From DATAOG01 sp963753685 (GTDB lineage Bacteria; Pseudomonadota; Alphaproteobacteria; Geminicoccales; Geminicoccaceae), in NCBI GenBank assembly GCA_963753685.1, contig CAVWDE010000010.1, positions 186,001 through 250,000 on the forward strand: a stretch of 64,000 bases of DNA, written 5' to 3'. A program made the position numbers and the translations under genes. The notes under the pieces are model-generated. The model worked only from the letters and a program-made list of their open reading frames with translations. It was not told where the DNA came from and searched no databases. This document shows, one piece after another, positions 8,726 to 17,688 of the stretch; within the stretch, counting starts at the first letter, position 1, and each line of letters begins with the position of its first letter.

Positions 8726-9580
8726 TCAGGCGCCGCCCGCCGACGCCCGCAGGACCCGCCGGGTCCGCCGTCTCTGGATCAGCGCGATCGAGCCCAGCGC
8801 CAGCGCGATCACCAGGAACGAGACCGCCGTGGTCACCGTGCCGATCGCGTAGAGCGCGGGCGAGGTGACATTGGTGGTCATGTTCCAGATCTCGAGCGGC
8901 AAGGTGTTGCTCGGGCCCACGGCGATCGAGGTGCGTGGGAACTCGTCGTAGGACAGCGTGAAGCCGAACAGCGCGACCGCGATCATGCCGGGCAACAGGA
9001 TCGGCAGCACGATCGTCCAGAGGATCGCCCAGCGGCTGGCGCCGAGGTCGCGCCCCGCTTCCTCGTAGGCGCGGTTGAACCGGCTGAACACGGCGAACAT
9101 GATCAACAGGCCGAACGGCAGCGTCCAGGTCAGGTGGGCGCCGAGCGCGGAGGTGTACCAGTTGGTCCTGATGCCGAGGAACTGGAACATCAGGCCGATG
9201 CCGAGGCTGACCAAGAGGCCCGGCATGATCAGGCTCGCGATCGCCATGTAGAAGATGACGCCGGCGCCGAAGAAGCGCCGCCGGAAGGCGAGCCCGGCCA
9301 TGACCGAGATCACCACCGTCAGCGCCAGGACCAGGAGCGCCAGCACGATCGAGCGTGCGAACGAGCCCGCGATGTCGCCGGTCCGCTGCTGCTCGAACAG
9401 GGCATGAAACCAGTTCAGCGAGACCCCGTTCAAAGGGAAGGTCAGGCCGCCGCTCGGCCCTTGGAACGAGAGGATGTAGATCGCCGACATCGGGCCGTAG
9501 AGAAACAGGACGAACAGGGTGAAGAACGCCGCCAGCGCATAGAACGTCCAGGGCCGCCTCCCCGATCGCACTTGTGCCAT
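8726..9580 (-). CDS. potC: ABC transporter permease (PotC-like)
   Basis: This 284-residue inner-membrane protein has about six hydrophobic segments and the binding-protein-dependent permease loop EEAGRDLGASRWAILWTIVL (EAA motif) that contacts the ATPase. ATG at 9580 precedes a short basic N-terminus and the first membrane helix (TFYALAAFFTLFVLFLYGP). It lies between the PotB-like and PotA-like genes, with intergenic distances of about 11 and 2 bp. It would pair with the PotB-like permease to form the channel. Confidence 0.9.
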   Translation of the reverse strand: MAQVRSGRRPWTFYALAAFFTLFVLFLYGPMSAIYILSFQGPSGGLTFPLNGVSLNWFHALFEQQRTGDIAGSFARSIVLALLVLALTVVISVMAGLAFRRRFFGAGVIFYMAIASLIMPGLLVSLGIGLMFQFLGIRTNWYTSALGAHLTWTLPFGLLIMFAVFSRFNRAYEEAGRDLGASRWAILWTIVLPILLPGMIAVALFGFTLSYDEFPRTSIAVGPSNTLPLEIWNMTTNVTSPALYAIGTVTTAVSFLVIALALGSIALIQRRRTRRVLRASAGGA

Positions 9581-9591
9581 GGCGTGCCCCC

Positions 9592-10452
9592 TCAGCCGGC
9601 CAGCTCGCGGCGGACGTCGACGATCTTGAGGATCGCCGCCACCATCAGCGAGACGATCACGATCAGGACCACCGCACTCGCCGCCGCCGGCGGGTATTGG
9701 AGCATCGCGATCTCGTTCGACATCGCGAATACGACATTGCCGCTCTGGCCGCCGCTCATGATCTTGACCACGAAGAAATCGCCCATGACCAGCGCGATCA
9801 CGAAGATCGAGCCCAGTGCTATGCCGGTCTTGGAGAGCGGGATCACGATCGTGGTCAGGATCCGAAAGCCGCTGGCCCCGCCGTCGCGCGCCGCCTCGAC
9901 GATCGCCGGATCGATCCTCGCCATGGCGTTGAAGATCGGAACGATCATGAACAAGGTGAACAGATGGACGTAGGCGGTCACGACCGCGAAATCCGAGAAC
10001 AGCAGAAAGGCCAGGGGATGGTCGACGATGCCGAGCGCCAGCAGGCTCTGGTTGAAGATGCCATTCAGGCCGAGGAACGGGATCCAGGAGATCATGCGAA
10101 TGATGTTGGAGGTCCAGAACGGCACCGTGCACAACAGGAAGAGCGCGATCTGCCAGAGCAGGGTCTTGACGTGAAAGACCAGGAAATAGGCGACCGTGAA
10201 GCCGATCACGAGCGTGATCGCCCAGACCAGCAAAGCGTATTTCAGCGTGCTTAGGTAAAGGTCGAAGGTCAGGCGCGAGCTGAACAGCTCGACGTAATTC
10301 TGCAGCGTGAAGGTCGGGATCAGGCTGACGATGTCGTAGTCGAAGAAGCTGACCACGACCACGAGCGCCAGCGGCACCCCCAGGAACAACAGCAGGACCA
10401 GGGTCAGCGGCAGGACCTGGAGGTAGGGGATCAGGCGCTCGGGGATGTGCAT
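9592..10452 (-). CDS. potB: ABC transporter permease (PotB-like)
   Basis: This 286-residue protein with about six membrane helices carries the EAA loop VEAARDGGASGFRILTTIVI. ATG at 10452 (MHIPERLIPYLQV) is preferred. A TTG at 10500 would add a 16-residue Ala/Pro tail unlike the family. It is the first of two permeases downstream of the binding protein. Conserved gene order with the neighbours supports one importer. Confidence 0.88.
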   Translation of the reverse strand: MHIPERLIPYLQVLPLTLVLLLFLGVPLALVVVVSFFDYDIVSLIPTFTLQNYVELFSSRLTFDLYLSTLKYALLVWAITLVIGFTVAYFLVFHVKTLLWQIALFLLCTVPFWTSNIIRMISWIPFLGLNGIFNQSLLALGIVDHPLAFLLFSDFAVVTAYVHLFTLFMIVPIFNAMARIDPAIVEAARDGGASGFRILTTIVIPLSKTGIALGSIFVIALVMGDFFVVKIMSGGQSGNVVFAMSNEIAMLQYPPAAASAVVLIVIVSLMVAAILKIVDVRRELAG

Positions 10453-10503
10453 CGGGTCCGGCGGCGCGCAAGGGGCGGCCGCAGCCGCCCCCGCGCTCAA
10501 AGA

Positions 10504-11835
10504 TCAGGCGGCGATGAACTCGTTCCAGCGCTGGATCATGTAGCGGTTCTCGTCCATGAGCGTGTTCCAGCAGGCGACGTTGCCCATGCGCTCCCAGAAC
10601 GAGCCGCCATCGCGCACCCGGCCGGCATCCTCCATGTGATTGCCGTAGGGGTCCTTGATCTCCTCGGTCGCGGGCTTGCCCTCGTACCAGTAGTCCCATT
10701 CGTTCTGGGTCATGAACTTCTTCGCGGTCTCGGGCACCGAGGTGTAGTAGCCCTGCTTGGCGATGAACCCGCCCTGCCAGCCGGACTGGTACCAGTTGAG
10801 ATATTCGTAGGCGGCATCGAGCTTGAGGCCCTTGAGGTGCGCCATGGGTGCGATGCAGCTGCCCCAGGCCCGGTAGCCCTCCTTGAGCGGCACGTAGTAG
10901 CAGGCGATCTTGCGCGAGCGCACTGCGGTGACCGCCGGCGACCACATCGACTGCAGGACCACCTCGCCCGAGGCCATCAGGTTGACGCTCTCGTCGAAGG
11001 TCGACCAGAAGGCGCGGAACTGGCCGGCCTTCTTGGCGGCGATCAGGGCATCGATGGTCTTGTCGATCTCCTCTTTGGTCATGTTGCCCTTGTCGCCGTA
11101 CTTGAGGTCGCCACGGGATTCGAGCGCCATGGCGGCGTCCATGATGCCGATCTGGGGCACGTCGACCAGCGCGGTCTTGCCCGCGAACTCCGGATTGAGC
11201 AGCTCGTGCCAGTGCTCGATCGGCCGCTTGATCAGATCCGGCCGCAGGCCCAGCGTGTCGGCATTGTAGACGGTCGGAATCGCGGTCGCGTAGCCGGTCG
11301 GCCCCTTGGCGAACTTGGTGTCGCCCGGCTTCTCGACGTACTGGACCTCATAGGGGTTGATGCCCTGGCGCGAGACCTCGCGGCCGTCCGGATACTGGCC
11401 CTTGGTGAAGATCGGCACGACCTGGTCCCACCACTTGTACTTCTTCAGGTCGACCGGCTGGATGATGGCGCGCGGCACCGTGTACATCAGGAAGAAGAAC
11501 TCGGTGTCGGCGATGTCGAGCGATTGCGGCTGGCTGACCAGCCGGTTCAGGAGCGCGGCGTGGTCCGCGGTCTGCATCTCGACCTTGAAGCCCAGGTCCT
11601 CGCTCGCCTTGCGGGCGATGTCGATGATCGCCGAGTAGGAGCCGCCGACCTGGAGCAGCGTCACGTCCTTGATGTTCTGCGCCCAGATCGTCGGGAAGCC
11701 GGTGAGCGCGCCGGAGCCTGCGGCCAGCCCCGCGCCCGCGGCGGCGCCCTTGAGAACCGAGCGCCGACTCCAGCCGCCGGCATCGCCGGTCGGCGCGCCA
11801 GCACTGCCTGCGCTCGTCGTTCGCTTGTCGGACAT
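10504..11835 (-). CDS. Extracellular solute-binding protein (PotD-like), Tat-type signal
   Basis: The 443-residue protein has a twin-arginine export signal (SRRSVLKGAAAGAG, ending near FPTIWAQ). The mature part resembles spermidine/putrescine-type binding proteins (cluster D), with a conserved IPTVYNADTLG region. It would capture the substrate in the periplasm for the PotBC-like channel. ATG 11835 is preceded by a purine-rich GGAGGC site; the longer frame upstream is not family-like. It is the promoter-proximal gene of the four-gene operon. The binding pocket cannot be read reliably from sequence, so polyamine, opine or amino-acid derivatives remain possible. Confidence 0.85.
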   Translation of the reverse strand: MSDKRTTSAGSAGAPTGDAGGWSRRSVLKGAAAGAGLAAGSGALTGFPTIWAQNIKDVTLLQVGGSYSAIIDIARKASEDLGFKVEMQTADHAALLNRLVSQPQSLDIADTEFFFLMYTVPRAIIQPVDLKKYKWWDQVVPIFTKGQYPDGREVSRQGINPYEVQYVEKPGDTKFAKGPTGYATAIPTVYNADTLGLRPDLIKRPIEHWHELLNPEFAGKTALVDVPQIGIMDAAMALESRGDLKYGDKGNMTKEEIDKTIDALIAAKKAGQFRAFWSTFDESVNLMASGEVVLQSMWSPAVTAVRSRKIACYYVPLKEGYRAWGSCIAPMAHLKGLKLDAAYEYLNWYQSGWQGGFIAKQGYYTSVPETAKKFMTQNEWDYWYEGKPATEEIKDPYGNHMEDAGRVRDGGSFWERMGNVACWNTLMDENRYMIQRWNEFIAA

Positions 11836-12030
11836 CGAAGCCTCCTTGGAATCCCTGAGGTTTTGCCCGCCCGGTGTCCGGGCCCGGCCCATTGCGCGGC
11901 GCGCACCGGTCGCCATCCGACCGCCTGCCGCCGCGATTGCCGGCAATCTTGCCGCCCCGGCGCCCCGACCGCAAGCGGCCGAATCGGCCCCGGCCACGAT
12001 TCCCTCCGCGCCGGGGCAGGACCGGTGCCC

Positions 12031-12774
12031 TCACCCGCCTCTGGCGAGCACCGGTCCGGGCGTATGCCGCAGGGCGATCGGCGCACTCTCGATCTCGCGC
12101 AAAAGCTTCCTGCGAATCGCCCGCGCGAAGTCGTCGAAGTCCTTGGCGACCAGCAGGAACGCGTCCGGCCCGCCGATCACATGGTCGGCGTAGTAGAGAT
12201 CGACCGTCGGCTCCTCGTTGACGATCGCCAGGCCATTGATGGTGATCCGCGCGGCCACGGCGGCATCGCGCACCGGACCGGGATCGGCGCCGACGTTGCT
12301 CGGGCCGTCGCCCGAGATGTCGATCACCTGGCGACCGCCGGTGAACCGGTTCTGCTGCAGCAGCCGGATCGCGGAGGCGAGCGCGTTGGCGATCCCGGTC
12401 TCGGCCTGGAAACGGCGCCCCATGGTCTCGATCCGGCGCGCGAAGGCCTCTGCCGAGGCGGCATCGCGGACCAGGGTCCAGTCGATCGCCACGTCCTGCT
12501 GGAACCGCCCGGACCATTGCACCAAGGCGACCGCGATGCCGCGCCGCCCGCGCGCCTGCAGGGCGCCCAGCACCTCGGGATCGCGGAACGCCTCCGCGAG
12601 GCCCCGGGTCTGCAGTTCGTACTCGGGCGGATCGACGCTGCCCGAGACGTCGACCGCCAGCACCAGCTCGAGATCGACCGGGGTCAGGGTCTCGGCCGCG
12701 AGCGGCCTGCCGCCCGCGAGCAGCGCCGCCAGGAGGCCGAGGGCGAAGGTCCTGCCGGTCAAACGAGTGATCAC
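12031..12774 (-). CDS. DUF1194 secreted protein with a von Willebrand factor A-like fold
   Basis: From GTG 12774 the 247-residue product begins with a signal peptide (LTGRTFALGLLAALLAGG, cleavage near PLAAE). It then carries a MIDAS metal motif DVSGSVD (D42, S44, S46) typical of VWA domains, and further DUF1194 hallmarks (VQWSG, ISGDGPSN). Function is unknown in the family; periplasmic metal-dependent ligand binding is expected. It lies between the PotABCD-like operon (about 195 bp away) and a divergently transcribed deacetylase. No ATG fits the signal peptide, which is why GTG was chosen. Confidence 0.8.
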   Translation of the reverse strand: MITRLTGRTFALGLLAALLAGGRPLAAETLTPVDLELVLAVDVSGSVDPPEYELQTRGLAEAFRDPEVLGALQARGRRGIAVALVQWSGRFQQDVAIDWTLVRDAASAEAFARRIETMGRRFQAETGIANALASAIRLLQQNRFTGGRQVIDISGDGPSNVGADPGPVRDAAVAARITINGLAIVNEEPTVDLYYADHVIGGPDAFLLVAKDFDDFARAIRRKLLREIESAPIALRHTPGPVLARGG

Positions 12775-12899
12775 GCCGGCGCGGCCTCCGTTTGTCGTCT
12801 TGCCATCCCCGAAACCTCGGCTACCATTCCTGGCCCGTTCGGCGGTCCCGGCGGGGCATAACGAACAGACGACCCAACAACACCGCGCGGAGGGGCGAG

Positions 12900-13799
12900 A
12901 TGGCAAAGGAAATCTTTTGTGCCTACGGCGTCGACGTCGATGCGGTCGCCGGCTGGCTCGGCTCCTACGGCGGCGAGGACAGCCCGTGCGACATCTCGCG
13001 CGGCATGTTCTCGGGCGAGGTCGGCTCGCCGCGCCTGTTGCGCCTGTTCGAGCGCTTCGGGATCAAGACCACCTGGTTCATCCCGGCGCACTCGATCGAG
13101 ACCTTCCCCGAGCAGATGCAGGCGGTGGCGGACGCCGGCCACGAGATCGGCATGCACGGCTACAGCCACGAGAACCCGATCGCGATGACGCCCGAGCAGG
13201 AAGAAGCCGTCTTCGACAAGTGCATCGAGTGCATCACCAAGCTCTGCGGCCAGTCGCCGCGCGGCTACGTCGCCCCCTGGTGGGAATTCGGCCCCAAGAC
13301 CAACGAGCTCCTGCTGGCCAAAGGGATCAAATACGACCACTCGTTGATGCACAACGATTTTCACCCGTTTTACACCCGGGTCGGGGACAGCTGGACCAAG
13401 ATCGATTTTTCCAAACACCCCAGCGCCTGGATGAAACCGCTCCAGCGCGGCCGCGAGACCGACCTCGTCAACATCCCGGCGTCCTGGACGCTGGACGACC
13501 TGCCGCCGATGATGTTCATCAAGGCCGCGCCCAACAGCTACGGCTTCACCAACCCGCGCGACGTCGAGGACTTCTGGCGCGAGCAGTTCGACTGGGTCTA
13601 TCGCGAATACGACTACGCGGTGTTCACCATGACCATCCACCCGGACGTCTCGGGCAAGCCGCATGTGCTGATGATGCACGAGCGCCTGTTCGCCCACATC
13701 AACCGGCACCCGGGCGTCCGTTTCGTGACCTTCGAGGCGATCGCCGACGATTTCCTGAAGCGCTACCCGCGCAAGAAGCCCGCGCGGCCCGTGTCGTAG
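12900..13799 (+). CDS. Polysaccharide deacetylase family protein (HpPgdA-like)
   Basis: The 299-residue NodB-fold enzyme has an early metal-site aspartate pair (YGVDVDA), the HGYSHE motif (catalytic metal histidines), and a TMTIHPDVSG C-terminal block. Start and middle (DISRGMFSGEVG, RLLRLFERFGIKTTWFIP) match the cytoplasmic HpPgdA-like subgroup rather than secreted chitin deacetylases; no signal peptide is present. ATG 12900 follows GGAGGGGCGAG, a strong ribosome site. Relatives act on small amides or peptidoglycan fragments, so the substrate is uncertain. The next gene starts 13 bp downstream. Confidence 0.85.
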   Translation: MAKEIFCAYGVDVDAVAGWLGSYGGEDSPCDISRGMFSGEVGSPRLLRLFERFGIKTTWFIPAHSIETFPEQMQAVADAGHEIGMHGYSHENPIAMTPEQEEAVFDKCIECITKLCGQSPRGYVAPWWEFGPKTNELLLAKGIKYDHSLMHNDFHPFYTRVGDSWTKIDFSKHPSAWMKPLQRGRETDLVNIPASWTLDDLPPMMFIKAAPNSYGFTNPRDVEDFWREQFDWVYREYDYAVFTMTIHPDVSGKPHVLMMHERLFAHINRHPGVRFVTFEAIADDFLKRYPRKKPARPVS

Positions 13800-13812
13800 G
13801 CGGCGCTCTCCG

Positions 13813-14136
13813 ATGTGCAGCCTGTGCGGCGTGCTCGGCGCCGAGATGCACTGGACCGACCCCGCCGCGCAACCCGAGGCCTTCCAGGGGCGCACCGTCC
13901 GGCCGACCCGCCGCCAGGAGCGCGCCGAAAGAATCGCGCTCGCCAACCGCATCCTCCGGCACTACCACCTGAAGCTCGGCGACTTCGAGGGTCAGAGCTA
14001 CGTGCTGCGCGCGCCGACCGGGCGCCAGACGATCGTGCCGGATCTGGTCGGCATGTGGACCGCGGCCGAGCAGCTGGCCGGGCGGACCTGCGATCCCCTG
14101 GATGTGGACCTGATCGCGGCGCTCGAGCGCGATTGA
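13813..14136 (+). CDS. Conserved hypothetical protein with N-terminal CxxC
   Basis: The 107-residue soluble protein starts MCSLCGVLGAEMHWTD, has a basic helix (RRQERAERIALANRIL), a central YVLRAPTGRQTIVPDL, and ends DPLDVDLIAALE. The early CxxC could bind metal or form a disulfide. It has ordinary coding composition and closely follows the deacetylase, so the two are probably co-transcribed. I do not recognise a function. Confidence 0.7.
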   Translation: MCSLCGVLGAEMHWTDPAAQPEAFQGRTVRPTRRQERAERIALANRILRHYHLKLGDFEGQSYVLRAPTGRQTIVPDLVGMWTAAEQLAGRTCDPLDVDLIAALERD

Positions 14137-14216
14137 GCGCGGCTGGCCGGAGCCGGTCGACGCTGCTACGGTGAGCATGGCCAGTTCGGCCGGGGCCAGC
14201 TTGACCGGGGAAGTCG

Positions 14217-14450
14217 TTGGACGTCGCGGCTTGGCTGCAGGAATTGGGGCTGGAGCGCTACGCCCAGGCGTTCCTCGACAACGACATTGCGCCCGCGGTC
14301 CTGCCGGAGCTCTCCGATCAGGACCTGAAGGACCTCGGCGTCTCGCTCGGCCACCGCCGCCTGCTGCTCAAGGCGATCAAGGAGCTCCAGGGCGGGTCCG
14401 GCCGTGCCGAGGTCCGCCGCGCCCGCCGACCCCTCGCCCGCGCCGCCTGA
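14217..14450 (+). other. SAM domain, separated by a frameshift from the cyclase that follows
   Basis: A TTG start after GGGGAAG gives a sterile-alpha-motif domain (WLQELGLERYAQAFLDNDI, DLKDLGVSLGHRRLLLKAI). In the next paralogue (17685) the same kind of domain is joined directly to the cyclase. Here the frame runs out at 14450 while the cyclase frame opens at 14404. A one-base indel near 14390-14410 would unite them. Alternatively the SAM peptide is made separately by overlapping translation. Confidence 0.65.
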
Positions 14451-17400
14451 GCCGGCGCCGCGACCCGAGGCCGAACGCCGGCAGCTGAGCGTGATGTTCG
14501 TCGACCTGGTCGGCTCGACCGCGCTCTCGGCCAGGCTCGATCCCGAGGACATGCGCGAGGTGATCCGCACCTACCAGAACGCGGTCGCGGGCGAGATCGC
14601 GCGCTTCGAGGGCCATGTCGCCAAGTTCATGGGCGACGGCGTGCTCGCCTATTTCGGCTACCCCAAGGCGCACGAGGACGAGGCCGAGCGGGCGATCCGG
14701 GCCGGGCTCGCGATCACCGCGGCGGTCGGACGGCTGAGCACCCCGACCGGCGAGGCGCTGGCCGCCCGCGTCGCGATCGCGACCGGCCTCGTGGTGGTCG
14801 GCGACCTGGTCGGCGAGGGCAGTGCGCAGGAACAGGCCGTGGTCGGCGACACGCCCAACCTTGCAGCGCGCCTGCAAGGGGTGGCGGCGCCGGGCCAGGT
14901 GGTGATCGCCGACGCCACGCGGCGGCTGCTCGGCGCGGGCTTCGAGCTCGAGGACCTGGGCGAGCACGAGCTCAAGGGCATCGGCGAGCCGGTGCCGGCG
15001 TTCGCGATCACCGGCGAGCGGGCGGTCGAGAGCCGGTTCGAAGCGATGAGCGGCCCTTCGCTTTTGCCCATGGTCGGGCGCGACCAGGAGCTGGCGCTGC
15101 TGTTGGAGCGCTGGGCACTGGCCAAGGCCGGCGAAGGCCAGGGCGTCCTCCTCGTGGGGGAAGCGGGGATCGGCAAGTCACGGATCAGCCGCGCCCTGCT
15201 CGACGCCCTGGCCGAGCAACCGCACGTCCGCGTCCGCTACCAGTGCTCGCCCTACCACGGCGACAGCGCTCTCTGGCCCGTGATCCAGCAGCTGAACCAC
15301 GCCGCTGGCCTGGACGCGGCAGACCCGCTCGAAGTCAGGCTGGACAAGCTGGAGGCGCTGCTCGAGCGCGCCGGCGGACGCGAGGCAGCACCCCTGATTG
15401 CCGATCTGCTCGGCCTCGACGGCGCGGCCCGCTATGGTCCCCTCAACCTCACCCCGCAGGCGCAGCGGGCGCGGACGCTGCGCGCGCTCGCCGAGCAACT
15501 GCGCGGCCTGGCCGCCCGTCAGCCCGTCCTCATGGTCCTCGAGGACGCCCACTGGATCGACCCGACCACGCTCGAGCTGATCGAGCAATGCCTGGACCGG
15601 ATCGCGGACGCCCGGGTCCTCTTGCTGCTGACCAGCCGACCCGACCGCCAGCCGCAGGTCGCCGCCCATCCCCACGTCACCCGCCTGACCCTCAACCGGC
15701 TCGGCCGCGCCGGGGTCGAGGCGATCGTGGCGCGCCTTGGCGGCGATCATCTGCCGGGCGCGACGCTCGACGCGATCATCGCGCGCACCGACGGCGTGCC
15801 GCTGTTCGTCGAGGAGTTGACCAAGGCGGTGCTGGAGACCGGCGAGGCCAGCATCCCGGCATCGCTGCACGATCTCCTGATGGCGCGCCTCGACCGCATC
15901 CCCGAGGTCAAGGAGGTGGCACAGACCGCAGCCTGCATCGGCCGCGAGTTCTCCTACCGGCTGCTGTCAACGGTATCGCCGCTCGCGGACCACGAACTCG
16001 CCGCTGCGCTCGGGCGCCTGATCGACGCCGAGCTCATCTTCCAGCGCGGCCGCCCGCCGGACGCCACCTACAGCTTCAAGCACGCGCTGGTCCAGGACGC
16101 GGCCTACGAAAGCCTGCTGCGCAGCCGACGCCGTTGGTTGCACGCCGAGTTCGGTCAGGCCCTGGAGAGTGCCGTCGGCTCGCCGGTCGAGGCCGGGCTG
16201 GACGTGATTGCCGAGCATTTTGCCAAGGGCGCGATCTGGCCCAAGGCCATGGAATTTTATCGGCGGGCCGCCGAGGGCGCCGGCCGGCGGCATGCGATCA
16301 AGGAGGCGCTGGCACTCTACGATCAGGCCTTGGCCGCAGGCGGCAACCTCGATGCGCGCGAAACGGCCGACGGCCTCATGTCGATTTACCAGGCGAGGTC
16401 AGAGCTTTACTTCGCCATCGGCAGCTTCGACCAGTCGCGTGCGGAAAACGCACGCATGCTGGACATCGCGCGGAGTGTCGGGAACCGTGATCGGGAGAGC
16501 ATGGCGCTCGCGGGGATGGCGTTGGCCGCGATGTGGGCCGAGGACTTTCCCACGGCGCTTGCGCATGCGCGCGAGGCGATCGAGACCGCCGAGGCCGTCG
16601 ATTGCCAGTTGGCACTCGGCCATGCCCACATGACCACGGGCTTCGTGCACGCGGTCTCGGGGCGGCTCGATCCCGCCGTCGAAGCGCTCGGCAAGTCGCT
16701 GACCATCTGCCGGCCGGCCGGCGACGTCCTGCGCGAATCGCTGTCGCTCTACATGTCCTGCCACATCGAGAACTGGCGCGGGCAGTTCGAACGGGCGATC
16801 GAGCTGGCGTCGGCCGGGGCCGCGATCGCCCGCGAGCACAACCTGCTCTCGGCGCTCTTGCGCAACACCTATGCTCAGGGGCTCTCTCTGGCGGGCAAAG
16901 GCCACTATGATCAGGCTTTGACCTTGCTCACCGAAGGTCTGGCGCTGGCTGAGAAGATCGGCGATGAGGCGTTCCTGCCCCGCTACTTGAATGGTCTTGG
17001 CTGGGTCCACATTGAATGTGAGGACCTCGAGCGGGGAATCGATTTCAGCAATCGATGCACCGAGATTACGCGGCGGCGTGACCACGCGGTCAACGTCGAG
17101 ATGACGTCCTTTGCTGAAGTCAACATCGGCGATGCCTTCCTTGTGCAGGGCGACCTCGAGCAGGCGCAGGAAATCCTCGACGGCGTGCACCGGACCATCA
17201 GGAATCCCGCGACCCACGAGTGGATGAAATGGCGCTATTCCACCCATCTGTTCGCCAGTATGGGCCGGCTTTCACTGGCCCGCGGCGAGCCGCGCCAGGC
17301 GCAGGAATTCGCCGGTCAATGCCTGAAGATCGCGGTCCCGACCGGATCGCGGAAATACATGATCAGCGCCTGGCTGCTGCTCGGTGACGCCGCCCTGGCG

Positions 17401-17688
17401 CTAGGCGACCAGGAGGACGCGGAGAAATGGCTGCGGCGGGCGCTCAAAATGGCGCGCGCCATTGGCCATCCACCCACGCTCTGGCGGACCCATCTGGCTT
17501 TGAGCCAGTTGTATGCGGAGACCCGGCGCGATCATCTGGCGCGCAGACAAGGAACGGCCGCCTTGTCTGTCATTGATCAAATCAAACGCAGCACGACGGA
17601 CCCGGACCTGCACCATGGCCTGGCAGGCTCACCACGACTCCGGCAGGTCTACGAACGCGCCGTGGACCCCAAGACCAGCGTGCGATGA
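14404..17688 (+). CDS. Adenylate cyclase / AAA-type ATPase / TPR signalling protein (paralogue 1)
   Basis: The 1094-residue multidomain protein has a class III cyclase (about 20-200; metal aspartates D34 in MFVDLVGST and D78 in KFMGDG; N152/R156 in PNLAARLQ). An ATPase domain follows (about 215-480; Walker A GEAGIGKS 252-259, Walker B LMVLEDAHW 376-384). TPR-like helices fill about 560-1090. This arrangement resembles large regulators in which nucleotide and protein binding control cyclase output. The GTG at 14404 may be artificial, because the natural start is probably the SAM domain at 14217. Its stop overlaps the next paralogue's ATG (ATGA at 17685). Confidence 0.8.
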   Translation: MPRSAAPADPSPAPPEPAPRPEAERRQLSVMFVDLVGSTALSARLDPEDMREVIRTYQNAVAGEIARFEGHVAKFMGDGVLAYFGYPKAHEDEAERAIRAGLAITAAVGRLSTPTGEALAARVAIATGLVVVGDLVGEGSAQEQAVVGDTPNLAARLQGVAAPGQVVIADATRRLLGAGFELEDLGEHELKGIGEPVPAFAITGERAVESRFEAMSGPSLLPMVGRDQELALLLERWALAKAGEGQGVLLVGEAGIGKSRISRALLDALAEQPHVRVRYQCSPYHGDSALWPVIQQLNHAAGLDAADPLEVRLDKLEALLERAGGREAAPLIADLLGLDGAARYGPLNLTPQAQRARTLRALAEQLRGLAARQPVLMVLEDAHWIDPTTLELIEQCLDRIADARVLLLLTSRPDRQPQVAAHPHVTRLTLNRLGRAGVEAIVARLGGDHLPGATLDAIIARTDGVPLFVEELTKAVLETGEASIPASLHDLLMARLDRIPEVKEVAQTAACIGREFSYRLLSTVSPLADHELAAALGRLIDAELIFQRGRPPDATYSFKHALVQDAAYESLLRSRRRWLHAEFGQALESAVGSPVEAGLDVIAEHFAKGAIWPKAMEFYRRAAEGAGRRHAIKEALALYDQALAAGGNLDARETADGLMSIYQARSELYFAIGSFDQSRAENARMLDIARSVGNRDRESMALAGMALAAMWAEDFPTALAHAREAIETAEAVDCQLALGHAHMTTGFVHAVSGRLDPAVEALGKSLTICRPAGDVLRESLSLYMSCHIENWRGQFERAIELASAGAAIAREHNLLSALLRNTYAQGLSLAGKGHYDQALTLLTEGLALAEKIGDEAFLPRYLNGLGWVHIECEDLERGIDFSNRCTEITRRRDHAVNVEMTSFAEVNIGDAFLVQGDLEQAQEILDGVHRTIRNPATHEWMKWRYSTHLFASMGRLSLARGEPRQAQEFAGQCLKIAVPTGSRKYMISAWLLLGDAALALGDQEDAEKWLRRALKMARAIGHPPTLWRTHLALSQLYAETRRDHLARRQGTAALSVIDQIKRSTTDPDLHHGLAGSPRLRQVYERAVDPKTSVR

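Noticed and set aside
10447..12861. An 804-codon open frame on the plus strand opposite the binding-protein and DUF1194 genes
   Set aside because: It is antisense to two genes with clear families, lacks motifs, and is rich in Arg/Ala/Gly, as expected for shadow frames in GC-rich DNA.
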